Assembly: GCA_016649715.1 (NCBI GenBank)
Contig: JAENXC010000022.1
Location: forward strand, 1-51,154
Direction: 5' to 3'
Origin: Flavobacteriaceae bacterium
GTDB lineage: Bacteria; Bacteroidota; Bacteroidia; Flavobacteriales; Flavobacteriaceae
Length of the DNA: 51,154 bases
The position numbers and the translations under genes were made by a program. Shown piece by piece: positions 19,547 through 27,900 of the stretch; positions within the stretch are counted from its first letter, which is position 1, and each line of letters starts with the position of its first letter. Below the pieces are notes generated by a model. The model did not search any database and was not told the DNA's origin. It saw only the letters and a list, made by a program, of their open reading frames with translations.

Positions 19547-20224
19547 TCAATAGTCTTTAATTAATCTTACTGAAAAATAATAAGTAGGATATGCATAATC
19601 ATCATAATAATAAGCAGGACGTGGATGTGCATAATCATCATAAAAATAATCCAAATTACTATCGAAAACCATCAACGCATTCAATCTTTGTCCACCAGCA
19701 TAACTTGGGGGTTCTTTAAAAGTTGATGTCCAAAAATATGCATTAATATTTTCATATATTTTATTATGTCCTTCATCATCGGCTCTCGCAAACCCAATTG
19801 GGTAAATATTCATTCCGTAATTATCCGTACCATTTCCTCCTGTTTCGGATTCTTTCCATCCCTGTTTGGATTTTAGTTTTTTGACAGCTCCATCCCCAAG
19901 TTTCTCTTTTAATAAATCCCACTCTCTTTCTTCAGGAATATGAAAACCATGCATTGCAAGTCCTCTAACATCATCTATCGCATAAAAATTATAAAATACC
20001 TCTAAAATTTCTAAAGTATTGGGATCCCTAAGTATATAAATATCAGAATCAGAAATAGAATCCCCATTTCGATATGTAAGAGTTTTAAGGTTTGTAATAG
20101 ACCATTCCATGTTTTTTATGTTAGTGGTTTCAATAGTGTCCATATTTTTATTTTGATTTTCACATCCTAATAAAGAATATAGAAGAATACTAAATATCCA
20201 AAAAGCTGCTTTAGAATATTTCAT
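19547..20224 (-). CDS. Lipoprotein with FISUMP-type domain
   Basis: 225 aa. Lipoprotein signal with lipobox LLGC (about residue 21). FISUMP features: MEWSITNLKTLTYRNGDSI, YNFYAIDDVRGLAMHGFHIP, EEREWDLLKEKLGDGAVKKL, GMNIYPIGFA, AYFWTST and SVRLIKD. Near the C-terminus a 12-residue Tyr/Asp-rich unit (YFYDDYAHPRPA then YYYDDYAYPTYY) is duplicated. The DNA shows the identical 15-mer at 19593-19607 and 19629-19643, so a 36-bp tandem duplication expanded this loop. First gene of a three-gene minus-strand group. Confidence 0.75.
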   Translation of the reverse strand: MKYSKAAFWIFSILLYSLLGCENQNKNMDTIETTNIKNMEWSITNLKTLTYRNGDSISDSDIYILRDPNTLEILEVFYNFYAIDDVRGLAMHGFHIPEEREWDLLKEKLGDGAVKKLKSKQGWKESETGGNGTDNYGMNIYPIGFARADDEGHNKIYENINAYFWTSTFKEPPSYAGGQRLNALMVFDSNLDYFYDDYAHPRPAYYYDDYAYPTYYFSVRLIKDY

Positions 20225-20413
20225 GTTAATTTTGCATTTAGAAGGTTAAAACTATAAAAGAACACTACTCCATTAAAAAAAAAACATCCGAAACCATACT
20301 TTCGGGTATTTTGAAAACGGGACTGATTTTCCTAATCCCAGCAATGGCATCCACTTCTAAATCAAATAATTTCATTACTTTCGGCTACCAACCATTTTAA
20401 TTTTCATTGACCT

Positions 20414-21787
20414 GTGCCAAGACTTTTACCCTGTTTTTTCTTTTATGCATTCATCCATTGCTCCTTGTTTGGACAAAGTAGTCTTGAATTCGGCAAAGAT
20501 CATTTCCTGTTTTTCGACGCTCGGAACAATGAACCGGTTTTGGTGGTGAACGATTCCATTTTATACAGCGGATACGGTTTTGAAAAACAGCAAATAGCAA
20601 ATAATCCGGGTTTTAAAATTTTGGATTTTCAACATCCGTATTCCTTTCAAATCCAAAAACAAACCTATTTGGTGGCCGATGGATGTGGGCCTGTTTTGGA
20701 ATTTCGGAACAACGGTTTTTACCGTATCGACAATTCTTTTCCGCAACGAAATCAATATTTTGCTTCTCCGTTCACCTTCAATGGTGAAATCCATCTTTTT
20801 GGCGGCTATGGCCTTTTTACCCATAAAAATTTAGTGACCAAATACAATTTTAAAACGGCGGAATGGACCCAATCGCAAATACCCCCAGGCGAAAAACCTA
20901 CGGAAAGGTTCCGTGCGTTTAGCTTTACTTGGGGCGATAATCTGTACGTTTTTGGCGGCTTTACCAAAAATCCAGAAAAGGTACAGGAGCATATTAAAGT
21001 GGGTGATGGAACGGTTTGGAAATTACATTTACCAACAATGAAATGGGAAAAATATGGCAAATATGATGCTTCCCATTTTGGGATCGAACCCTATAAATCC
21101 TTTCAAACCGAAAATAAATTGTATTTGATCTATGAGAAAATATATGAAGTGGACTTTGAAGAAAATACGATAAAAACCTTTGCCTTTAAAGAATGGAAAG
21201 GTATAAACGATATTGTTTATGACACTGTCCAAAAGAAAGTGGTATATACTTATTTGATGACCAACAAAGGTTCTTACACGATAATGGCCGAACCTTTAAA
21301 AGATTTTTTGGGAAAGCTTGAAACCGAAGAAAGTTTTGTGAAATCAAATTATTCCTGGGCGATCTATTTGGTTGGAGCGTTGATGATTGTGTTGCTTATG
21401 ATGGTAATGGGGAAATATATTCAGTCGCTGAACAAAAAGAAAAAAGAACTCATTTTTGACAGCAAAAGGAACACCTTCCATTTCAATAAAAAACCAATAG
21501 TGAATCTTAATGAAAACACCCACGACCTATTGGTTTTCCTATCGTTGAACAAAGAACGTTGGGTTTCGCTCAACGAAATTAACGACCTTTTTGGGGCTAA
21601 TGAAAAAAACAATAATCATATCGCCATCAACAAACGAAGGGAAACTGCCCAATCGGATCTACTGTTCAAACTTGGCAATTTATTGAACAAACCCAATGAT
21701 GAAATTTTGTTGGAAAGAAAAAACCCAAAGGACATGAGGCTGAAAGAATTAAAGCTTGCGCCAAATGTTGTGAGGATCACATTATAG
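20414..21787 (+). CDS. Kelch-repeat sensor-like protein with one TM and a cytoplasmic winged-helix-like domain
   Basis: 457 aa. Signal peptide at residues 1-20 (ends HCSLFGQ). An extracytoplasmic beta-propeller has Kelch-type GGY/GGF blades: GEIHLFGGYGLFTHKN, TERFRAFSFTWGDNLYVFGG and LPTMKWEKYGKY. One TM segment lies around residues 316-337 (IYLVGALMIVLLMMVMGKYI), followed by a basic stretch. The cytoplasmic domain of about 110 residues (LNENTHDLLVFLSLNKERWV, LNEINDLFGANEKNNNHI and a basic helix INKRRETAQSDLLFKL) looks like a winged-helix DNA-binding unit. I infer a one-component transmembrane regulator, ToxR-like in concept with reversed order. No partner gene identifies the signal. Confidence 0.6.
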   Translation: MPRLLPCFFFYAFIHCSLFGQSSLEFGKDHFLFFDARNNEPVLVVNDSILYSGYGFEKQQIANNPGFKILDFQHPYSFQIQKQTYLVADGCGPVLEFRNNGFYRIDNSFPQRNQYFASPFTFNGEIHLFGGYGLFTHKNLVTKYNFKTAEWTQSQIPPGEKPTERFRAFSFTWGDNLYVFGGFTKNPEKVQEHIKVGDGTVWKLHLPTMKWEKYGKYDASHFGIEPYKSFQTENKLYLIYEKIYEVDFEENTIKTFAFKEWKGINDIVYDTVQKKVVYTYLMTNKGSYTIMAEPLKDFLGKLETEESFVKSNYSWAIYLVGALMIVLLMMVMGKYIQSLNKKKKELIFDSKRNTFHFNKKPIVNLNENTHDLLVFLSLNKERWVSLNEINDLFGANEKNNNHIAINKRRETAQSDLLFKLGNLLNKPNDEILLERKNPKDMRLKELKLAPNVVRITL

Positions 21788-21865
21788 GTTCCAAAAGACA
21801 AGAGGCATTTATAAAAATCTTTTGAAGTACAAATAGAAAAACTACCAACTTACCACTTTAATACT

Positions 21866-22510
21866 TCAACCTTTTCGGCATAGCAGTAATGTATTGGTGT
21901 GGTTGACCTTTTCAAATTTTCTAAAATTATAGTTTTTCCCAAAATGTATCGTGATTTCCTGAACGGCACTATTGTCTTTTTCAAAATTAAAGCCAACATT
22001 AAAAATAATATCCCCACCAGATTGGGTTATCTGATCTATATTTCTGCTGAACTCCTTTCCATAAAAAATAGGAGGTACCTTGGTGTCGATAAAAAGGTCA
22101 ATTATTATAAGTTGAAACTTTTGGTTTGAATTCTTCACAAATTGAAACGCATCTTCTTCAATAATTTGAAGCTTTTTTGAAGGTGTAATTCCGAATTCTT
22201 TGTTTGCAAGGTTTATTACTGCGGGATCAATTTCAACTGCAACGATGTTTTCTGCATATTCAAAAGTATTTCGAAGGGAATGAATAATACTTCCGCCGCC
22301 CATTCCCAAAAGAAGTAGGTTTTCAACATTTTTTAAATCAACTTTTGTAAGCCCAAACTCCAATATTTTTTGAAGTGACCCATAGGAATAATTGGCATTT
22401 TCAGTATCCAAAACCTTTTTGCCATTAATATAGGTTACTTCCAATGTCCCGTTAATTTCTGAAGAAAAGCGTTTCGTAAAGGGCCAAAAATAACTAAGAA
22501 TTTTCTTCAT
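21866..22510 (-). CDS. Spermidine synthase-like methyltransferase-fold protein
   Basis: 214 aa. Polyamine-synthase-type Rossmann fold: NANYSYGSLQKILEFGL, motif I ENLLLLGMGGGSIIHSLR, acidic loop NIVAVEIDPAVINLA, IIEEDAFQFV and FQLIIIDLFIDTKVPPIFYG. The catalytic D-D arrangement of true spermidine synthases is only partly kept (DLFID), and the protein is shorter than SpeE, so the substrate is uncertain. It is last in the guaA-LysM-OsmC-DUF922-DUF3820 minus-strand run, 46 bp after DUF3820. Confidence 0.7.
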   Translation of the reverse strand: MKKILSYFWPFTKRFSSEINGTLEVTYINGKKVLDTENANYSYGSLQKILEFGLTKVDLKNVENLLLLGMGGGSIIHSLRNTFEYAENIVAVEIDPAVINLANKEFGITPSKKLQIIEEDAFQFVKNSNQKFQLIIIDLFIDTKVPPIFYGKEFSRNIDQITQSGGDIIFNVGFNFEKDNSAVQEITIHFGKNYNFRKFEKVNHTNTLLLCRKG

Positions 22511-22556
22511 TCCACAAAGTGTGTTTCATTTTACTGCCAACCGCAACTGCCAACTG

Positions 22557-22787
22557 CTACTTTTTTATAAGTTTCTGAAGCAAACCTTCAAGCCCATTTA
22601 ATTTCAATTCATACATTTCCGCCATCATCCTTCCCAATTTTCCTTCTGGGAAGCCTTTTTGTTTGAACCACACAAAATAGTATTCGGGAATGTTTGCCAA
22701 ATAATAGCCTTCGTATTTTCCGAAAGGCATTTTGTAGTTTGCCAATTCAATTAAGTGGTTTGGGTCGGGTTTACTTCCAAGATTCAT
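22557..22787 (-). CDS. DUF3820 family protein
   Basis: 76 aa. The core MPFGKYEGYYLANIPEYYFVW followed by KGFPEGKLGRMMAEMYELKL is the DUF3820 signature (MPFGKYKG, then LP, then YLxWF). Function unknown. Its start overlaps the end of the DUF922 gene by 17 nt, so coupling is likely. No export signal. Confidence 0.8.
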   Translation of the reverse strand: MNLGSKPDPNHLIELANYKMPFGKYEGYYLANIPEYYFVWFKQKGFPEGKLGRMMAEMYELKLNGLEGLLQKLIKK

Positions 22788-23301
22788 ATTCGGCTAATTG
22801 GTTGGCAATATTTTTTTGCCAGAAAATTTCTTTCTCCTCGTTTCGGGAATGGTCGGTTTCTGCATCAAATTTTGTTTGCATCGCCCTTCTTTTTTGCTCT
22901 ATTTGCTGATAGATTGTCTCTATTTCAGATTTTATTTTTTTCGAGAATTTTCTTCCCGATAAATTTTTTCGAAGCATCCGAGCGTGAAGTTCCGAAATGT
23001 CAAAATGGGCTTGTTCGTGCTTTAAAATATAGGGATTGACTTTTTCAGGAATAAACCAAGACCCCTCGGGGTTGAAAAAACTTTCCACGGAATATTCCAC
23101 ACTTATTTCGTCATTTTTTATGGAATAGGAATAGGTGAAACTGATCCCCGTATTGGTGCTGGCCACGAAACTGGCACTTGGCACAGGGTTTCCGCGAAAA
23201 TCGTCCCAAGTTAATTTCTGGTTTTCATTCCACGGAATCTTTTCAAAAGTGTGCTGAGGAAAGAGGAGGAAAGTAAATATAAGTGTGAAAAGTAGTTTCA
23301 T
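22771..23301 (-). CDS. DUF922 putative secreted metalloprotease
   Basis: 176 aa. Signal peptide MKLLFTLIFTFLLFPQHTF. The motif NPYILKHEQAHFDISELHAR contains HEQAH, a HExxH zinc-protease signature, with His/Glu residues downstream. WNENQKLTWDDFRGNP near the mature N-terminus is typical of DUF922. The C-terminal 60 residues are charged and helical. Proteolytic activity is inferred from the motif only. Confidence 0.75.
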   Translation of the reverse strand: MKLLFTLIFTFLLFPQHTFEKIPWNENQKLTWDDFRGNPVPSASFVASTNTGISFTYSYSIKNDEISVEYSVESFFNPEGSWFIPEKVNPYILKHEQAHFDISELHARMLRKNLSGRKFSKKIKSEIETIYQQIEQKRRAMQTKFDAETDHSRNEEKEIFWQKNIANQLAEYESWK

Positions 23302-23332
23302 ATTTAAGGAACATCAAAAACAATACCTTATT

Positions 23333-23364
23333 AAAGCCCCTCCTTTGGCGGGGTTTGGGGAGGC
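23333..23364. repeat. GC-rich hairpin repeat between osmC-like and DUF922 genes
   Basis: GCCCCTCCTTTGGCGGGGTT and a following TGGGGAGGCC form a self-complementary block directly after the OsmC stop. C/G-run hairpins of this form are common intergenic repeats in flavobacteria; a similar one is at 14055-14068. It may act as a mRNA stabiliser or weak terminator. Confidence 0.45.
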
Positions 23365-23766
23365 CTACCAATTAAACTCAATCACCTTTTCAATATCGGG
23401 ATGAAGGCTCTGCATAACGGGACAAGTTCTTCCTGTATTTTCAAGGATTTTTCGGGATTTGGCATCTATTCCTGAGGGAAACTTCAAAATTACTTCAATT
23501 TTTGAAATTCGGCGCGGGTCTGCAGCCATAGTCTTGGTTACCAATGCCGTTGTGCCGTCCATATTCACTTGCATGTCTCGCGCCTTAATGCCCATCACGG
23601 TAATCATACAGTTGGCGAGCCCAGTGGCCACGGTATCTGTAGGGGAGAAAGCCTCGCCCTTTCCATTGTTGTCCGTCGGGGCATCTGTGATGAATTTGTT
23701 CCCCGATTTTAGGTGTTCGTTCTCGGTGCGGAGGTTTCCGAGATAGGTTACTTTTGAGGTGCTCAT
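23365..23766 (-). CDS. OsmC family peroxiredoxin-like protein
   Basis: 133 aa. Organic-hydroperoxide or osmotically induced thiol peroxidase fold. First conserved Cys in TGLANCMITVMGIKARDM (about residue 52), second in LENTGRTCPVMQSLHPD (about residue 115), both present. Normal length. The ATG overlaps the LysM protein's TGA by 4 nt (ATGA), showing translational coupling. This is the intact OsmC of the window; a decayed relative lies at 35456-35909. Confidence 0.9.
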   Translation of the reverse strand: MSTSKVTYLGNLRTENEHLKSGNKFITDAPTDNNGKGEAFSPTDTVATGLANCMITVMGIKARDMQVNMDGTTALVTKTMAADPRRISKIEVILKFPSGIDAKSRKILENTGRTCPVMQSLHPDIEKVIEFNW

Positions 23767-25697
23767 TCTACTACTTCAAATTTAAGTTCGTTATTGTATT
23801 TTAAAATATAGGCGGCTTCGTTGCAATATCCTTCCGTTGGCGATTTTTCATAGCGGAATTTGTTTTCAATATAAACCGTTTCGCTTTCGGGCATTACGGC
23901 ATCGTAAATATCTTTTTCCGAGGCTAACCGCAGCAGCACGTCATAAGTTACATCAAAGCCGCGGATGACGTATCTATTGGGAAACACCCCATATTTGTTT
24001 TTATAACTGATTATAAAAGGGTTGTGGTCGTCTTCATAAATATTTCTATTTACCGATGGAAATGTGAAGTTCAGTTTTGCCAAACGCGTGCTTGAAACTT
24101 CATGCCACTCATAAGCTTCATTCCTGTTCAAAGTGAACAAGCGCACTTTGTAATTGTTGGGCATGGCAGCCAGTACATTTACCGCACTGCTCACCAAAAC
24201 AGGATTTTCCGATTCAAGAACCACCCAGTTTTCCATACCTTCGGAAACTACGGCCGTAATATCGCTAGCCTGAATATACCCACCACCGCGAGGCGAAACG
24301 GTTCTGGACGTGGGAATGGCAGTTTGGATCATTTCTTTTTGCTTTAACCTTTTGGAATCTGAAATAATAATGATGTTTTTCCCAGAACTGTGTTCTTTTA
24401 AATAGCGAATCATTGTTTTTTGAAGCACGGCGTCTGTGGGAAGAGTTTGGAAAAGATTGTTGTTCATTGCCATTTCCCTATTGCTCAATGGCGAAAAGAC
24501 TGGTATTTTTTCGTCTTTCAGCATATCGGAAGCCTTTTCAACATTTTTTTGAAGCAGTGGCCCAATCACGGCATCCACGTTTTTGAACTCGCTTTTTGAA
24601 ATGATCGAGGCCACTTTGCTATCGCTCATTTCGGTATCGTAAACATTTAGTGTTACTGAAATTCCTTTGTCCTTTGCGAATTCCGCAGCCATCAGCGCCC
24701 CGCTGTAAAAATCAAGTGCCACACGTAGGGTTGGATCTTTTTTGAGCCAATCTTGGTCGTTGCGGATAGTGTCATTCTGAGTGCGCATCAATCGAAAAGG
24801 GAGCATCAGCACGATGGTTTTCATCTTTTTATTGTCGATTCTTTTTTCGAGATTGACTGTTGAAATATCTTCCTGTGAAATTGTTTTTTCTTCTTTTGGA
24901 ATCTTTAAAATCATTCCTTCTTTCAAGCCTTCTTTTGCATACGGATTGAGAGCGATGATTTCTTCTTCGGAAAGCCCGAATTTTGCTTTCAACCTGTAAA
25001 AACCTTCTTTTGGTTTCACTTCGTAATACTGAAAATTCTCGTTGTCTATTTCGGCATTTTCCAGCACCGTTTTATCGGGAACGATAAGTGTTTCGCCTAT
25101 TTTTAACTCTTTGCCCAAATCAGGGTTTAAATCTTCCAGTTCAGCAATGGAAACACCAAATTTTCTGGCGATGCCAAACTTGGTTTCCTTTGCTTTTACA
25201 GTGTATTTCTGCGTGCCGGGTAATGTGGCTTCAGAATTTGGACCATTTATTTCCGCATTTTTGGAAGCTGCGGGAATCAACAATAGTTCGCCTTTTATAA
25301 GTCCACGGGAATATAATTCCTTGTTCAGTTTTTTAATTTCTTCAACGCTAACATTGTACTCTTGTGCAATTCCGTATAAAGTTTCCTTTCTCTTTACTTT
25401 GTGGTCGCGATAGTTGTTATTGTTCGTTCCTGAACTAATCACGCTATTTGAAGGGATAATGAGTATGCTATTCACTTTCAATCCGGCCTTTGCATCAGGG
25501 TTGAGGCTGTAAATAGTTTCTTCCGAAATGCCGTATTCCTTAGCAATGCTATAAACCGTTTCGCCTTTTTGCACGGCGTGACTTTTATACTGTTGCTGGG
25601 CTACAGAGCCACAACTAACCATAAAAAGAAGGGTGACCGAAACGTATATTAAACACTTCAACATAGGGATAATCAATTTTTTAAGTTTGTCAAACAT
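23763..25697 (-). CDS. LysM-repeat lipoprotein with PBP1/LivJ-like domain
   Basis: 644 aa. The signal ends in lipobox FMVSCG; the frame starts at 25697, but an ATG at 25664 would also give a good lipoprotein signal. Four LysM repeats follow (YKSHAVQKGETVYSIAKEYG, DHKVKRKETLYGIAQEYNVS, YTVKAKETKFGIARKFGVS and YYEVKPKEGFYRLKAKFGLS). From about residue 290 a periplasmic-binding fold of the amino-acid ABC receptor type begins (IVLMLPFRLM, LALDFYSGALMAAEFAKDK-like, DAVIGPLL, IPVFSPLSN). LysM implies peptidoglycan binding. By analogy to LpoA-type proteins, a role in cell-wall synthesis control is possible, but this is inference. Confidence 0.85.
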   Translation of the reverse strand: MFDKLKKLIIPMLKCLIYVSVTLLFMVSCGSVAQQQYKSHAVQKGETVYSIAKEYGISEETIYSLNPDAKAGLKVNSILIIPSNSVISSGTNNNNYRDHKVKRKETLYGIAQEYNVSVEEIKKLNKELYSRGLIKGELLLIPAASKNAEINGPNSEATLPGTQKYTVKAKETKFGIARKFGVSIAELEDLNPDLGKELKIGETLIVPDKTVLENAEIDNENFQYYEVKPKEGFYRLKAKFGLSEEEIIALNPYAKEGLKEGMILKIPKEEKTISQEDISTVNLEKRIDNKKMKTIVLMLPFRLMRTQNDTIRNDQDWLKKDPTLRVALDFYSGALMAAEFAKDKGISVTLNVYDTEMSDSKVASIISKSEFKNVDAVIGPLLQKNVEKASDMLKDEKIPVFSPLSNREMAMNNNLFQTLPTDAVLQKTMIRYLKEHSSGKNIIIISDSKRLKQKEMIQTAIPTSRTVSPRGGGYIQASDITAVVSEGMENWVVLESENPVLVSSAVNVLAAMPNNYKVRLFTLNRNEAYEWHEVSSTRLAKLNFTFPSVNRNIYEDDHNPFIISYKNKYGVFPNRYVIRGFDVTYDVLLRLASEKDIYDAVMPESETVYIENKFRYEKSPTEGYCNEAAYILKYNNELKFEVVE

Positions 25698-25715
25698 AGT
25701 CTCGATTTCGTTTTT

Positions 25716-27245
25716 TTATTCCCACTCTATTGTGGCTGGCGGTTTAGAGCTGATGTCATAGACTACTCTATTAACGCCTTTCACGCGGTTTATTATATGG
25801 TTGCTCACTTCCTGCAGAAATTCGTAGGGAAGGTTTACCCAGTCTGCGGTCATTCCGTCTGTGGATTCTACGGCGCGCAAGGCAATAACTTTTTCATAGG
25901 TTCTTTCGTCGCCCATTACGCCCACACTATTTACTGGCAAAAGGATTGCTCCAGCTTGCCATACTTTGTCATAAAGATCCCACTTTTTCAAGCCATTAAT
26001 GAAGATTGCATCAACTTCTTGTAATATTCTAACTTTTTCGGCTGTAATATCGCCCAGAATCCTAATCGCTAAACCAGGTCCGGGGAAGGGATGCCTGCCC
26101 AAAAGTTCAGGGTCTATGCCCATTTCTTTTCCGACGCGTCGCACTTCATCCTTAAAAAGCATACGCAAAGGTTCCACAATTTTCAGCTTCATAAAATCGG
26201 GCAAACCACCAACGTTATGATGGCTTTTAATGGTTACCGAAGGCCCGTTAACAGAAACGCTTTCAATAACGTCTGGGTAAATAGTGCCCTGTGCCAACCA
26301 GTCCACGCCCGTTACTTGATGTGCTTCATCGTCAAAAACTTCTATAAACGCGTTGCCGATGGCTTTGCGTTTTCGTTCGGGATCGCTTTCGTTTTTTAAA
26401 GCTTTCAGAAAGCGTTCGGAAGCATCCACGCCTTTCACGTTCAGCCCCATATCTTTATACTGGTGAAGAACGCTTTCAAATTCGTTTTTACGAAGCAAAC
26501 CGTTGTTCACGAAAATGCAGTACAGGTTTTTGCCGATGGCCTTATTCAGAAGAATTGCAGCAACCGTAGAATCTACACCGCCACTCAAACCGAGAACAAC
26601 TTTTCCATCGCCAATCTGTTCTTTTAAACTTTGAACTGTCGTTTCCACAAAAGCAGCAGGAGTCCAAGTTTGTGGGACTTTGGCAATATTTACCAAAAAG
26701 TTTTCTAGCAATTGTTTGCCGTGGGTTGTGTGATAAACTTCGGGGTGAAACTGGATGGCGTAGGTTTCCTCGCCATCAATTCTATAAGCTGCGTTCAAAA
26801 CATCAACGGTACTCGCCAAACGCACTCCGTTTTCGGGAAGTTGTGCAATGGTATCGCTATGACTCATCCACACATTTGTGTTTTCGGGAATGTCCTTAAA
26901 GAAATCTTCCCCAGATTTAATCATTGAAAGTTTCGCCCTGCCGTATTCACGAATGTTGGATGGTTCCACGCTTCCGCCACTGAAATGTGCCAAATACTGC
27001 GCGCCATAACAAACCGCCAAAAGAGGTTTGTGGCCGCGAATCTGTGACAGTTCGGGGTGCGGCGCATCTTCCGCGCGAACGGAAAACGGACTGCCGGAAA
27101 GTATTACGGCCTTAAAAGGCTCCAAGTTTTCTGGAATGTGATGATAAGGGTGAATTTCGCAGTAAATGTTCAGTTCCCGTACGCGCCGTGCAATCAATTG
27201 GGTGTACTGCGAACCAAAATCTAAAATGAGGACGTTGTTTTGCAT
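25716..27245 (-). CDS. guaA: GMP synthase (glutamine-hydrolysing)
   Basis: 509 aa from the ATG at 27245 ([20 protein letters not shown]). It aminates XMP to GMP. Glutamine amidotransferase: Cys in [13 protein letters not shown], His/Glu in [13 protein letters not shown]-pyrophosphatase P-loop: [15 protein letters not shown]. The dimerisation domain ends in PPATIEWE, the expected C-terminus. Head of a minus-strand run with the LysM lipoprotein 18 nt downstream. A -7 box lies only 4 bp before the ATG. Confidence 0.98.
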   Translation of the reverse strand: MQNNVLILDFGSQYTQLIARRVRELNIYCEIHPYHHIPENLEPFKAVILSGSPFSVRAEDAPHPELSQIRGHKPLLAVCYGAQYLAHFSGGSVEPSNIREYGRAKLSMIKSGEDFFKDIPENTNVWMSHSDTIAQLPENGVRLASTVDVLNAAYRIDGEETYAIQFHPEVYHTTHGKQLLENFLVNIAKVPQTWTPAAFVETTVQSLKEQIGDGKVVLGLSGGVDSTVAAILLNKAIGKNLYCIFVNNGLLRKNEFESVLHQYKDMGLNVKGVDASERFLKALKNESDPERKRKAIGNAFIEVFDDEAHQVTGVDWLAQGTIYPDVIESVSVNGPSVTIKSHHNVGGLPDFMKLKIVEPLRMLFKDEVRRVGKEMGIDPELLGRHPFPGPGLAIRILGDITAEKVRILQEVDAIFINGLKKWDLYDKVWQAGAILLPVNSVGVMGDERTYEKVIALRAVESTDGMTADWVNLPYEFLQEVSNHIINRVKGVNRVVYDISSKPPATIEWE

Positions 27246-27248
27246 AGG

Positions 27249-27256
27249 CAAAAATA
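27249..27256 (-). promoter_or_regulatory. Candidate -7 box of guaA, implying a leaderless mRNA
   Basis: On the minus strand TATTTTTG ends 3 nt before the guaA ATG. If used, transcription would start at or next to the A of the start codon. A TTTG lies 25 nt upstream, longer than the usual spacing. Confidence 0.4.
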
Positions 27257-27412
27257 CTTTTTTAATTATGAATTAGGAATTCAAAGTTTAGAATTTTAAA
27301 TAAGGGATTTTTGCCACGAATTCACGAATTAAAACAGTAAACCTAATAGGTTTATAAAAACTCTCAGGTTTGGTTTATTTTTGTATATTTATTCTTGACA
27401 AAAATTTTAATT

Positions 27413-27628
27413 ATGAAGACAATCATTGTTCATGCCAAAGTCGATAAAATGAAAAAAATCACAGCATTTTTGAAAGAACTAAAGGTTGCTTTTGAAATTA
27501 GAGACGAAGATAATCCATACGATCCTGATTTTGTTGAAAAGATTAAAAAGAGTCAACACCAATATAAAGAAGGAGATTATACTACCGTAGCGAATGAAGA
27601 TTTGGAAAAGTATTTAAAGTCTAAATGA
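27413..27628 (+). CDS. DUF2683-type antitoxin
   Basis: 71 aa from the ATG at 27413 (MKTIIVHAKVDKMKKITAFL). The frame is open back to a TTG at 27395, but the ATG start matches the family. Small, charged, with a helical C-terminus (ANEDLEKYLKSK). DUF2683 proteins are the usual partners of YoeB-like toxins in Bacteroidota and autorepress the operon with the toxin bound. Its stop overlaps the toxin start (ATGA). Confidence 0.85.
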   Translation: MKTIIVHAKVDKMKKITAFLKELKVAFEIRDEDNPYDPDFVEKIKKSQHQYKEGDYTTVANEDLEKYLKSK

Positions 27629-27891
27629 TGAAATACGTTCTCGATTTTACGGAACAGGCCAATGAAGATATTGCCTTTCATAAAAAATCGGGCAATTTAA
27701 AAATACTTCACAAGATTTTTCAACTTTTAAAAGATACAATAGATCACCCTTTTGAAGGTATTGGAAAACCGGAGCCTTTAAAGCATAATCTTACTGGTTG
27801 CTGGAGCCGAAGAATTAATAAGGAACATAGACTAGTTTATCAAGTAAAGGAAGATAGAGTAATTATACTTTCCCTAAAAGGGCATTATTAA
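27625..27891 (+). CDS. YoeB/Txe family mRNA interferase toxin
   Basis: 88 aa RelE-superfamily endoribonuclease, expected to cleave mRNA at the ribosome. Family pattern: EQANEDIAFHKKSGNLKILH, HPFEGIGKPEPLKHNLTGCW, SRRINKEHRLVYQV and a C-terminal ILSLKGHY. YoeB catalytic residues Glu, Arg and the terminal His-Tyr are present. Overlaps the antitoxin by 4 nt. It converges on bshC, whose stop is 10 nt away. Confidence 0.92.
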   Translation: MMKYVLDFTEQANEDIAFHKKSGNLKILHKIFQLLKDTIDHPFEGIGKPEPLKHNLTGCWSRRINKEHRLVYQVKEDRVIILSLKGHY

Positions 27892-27900
27892 AGAAATTCA

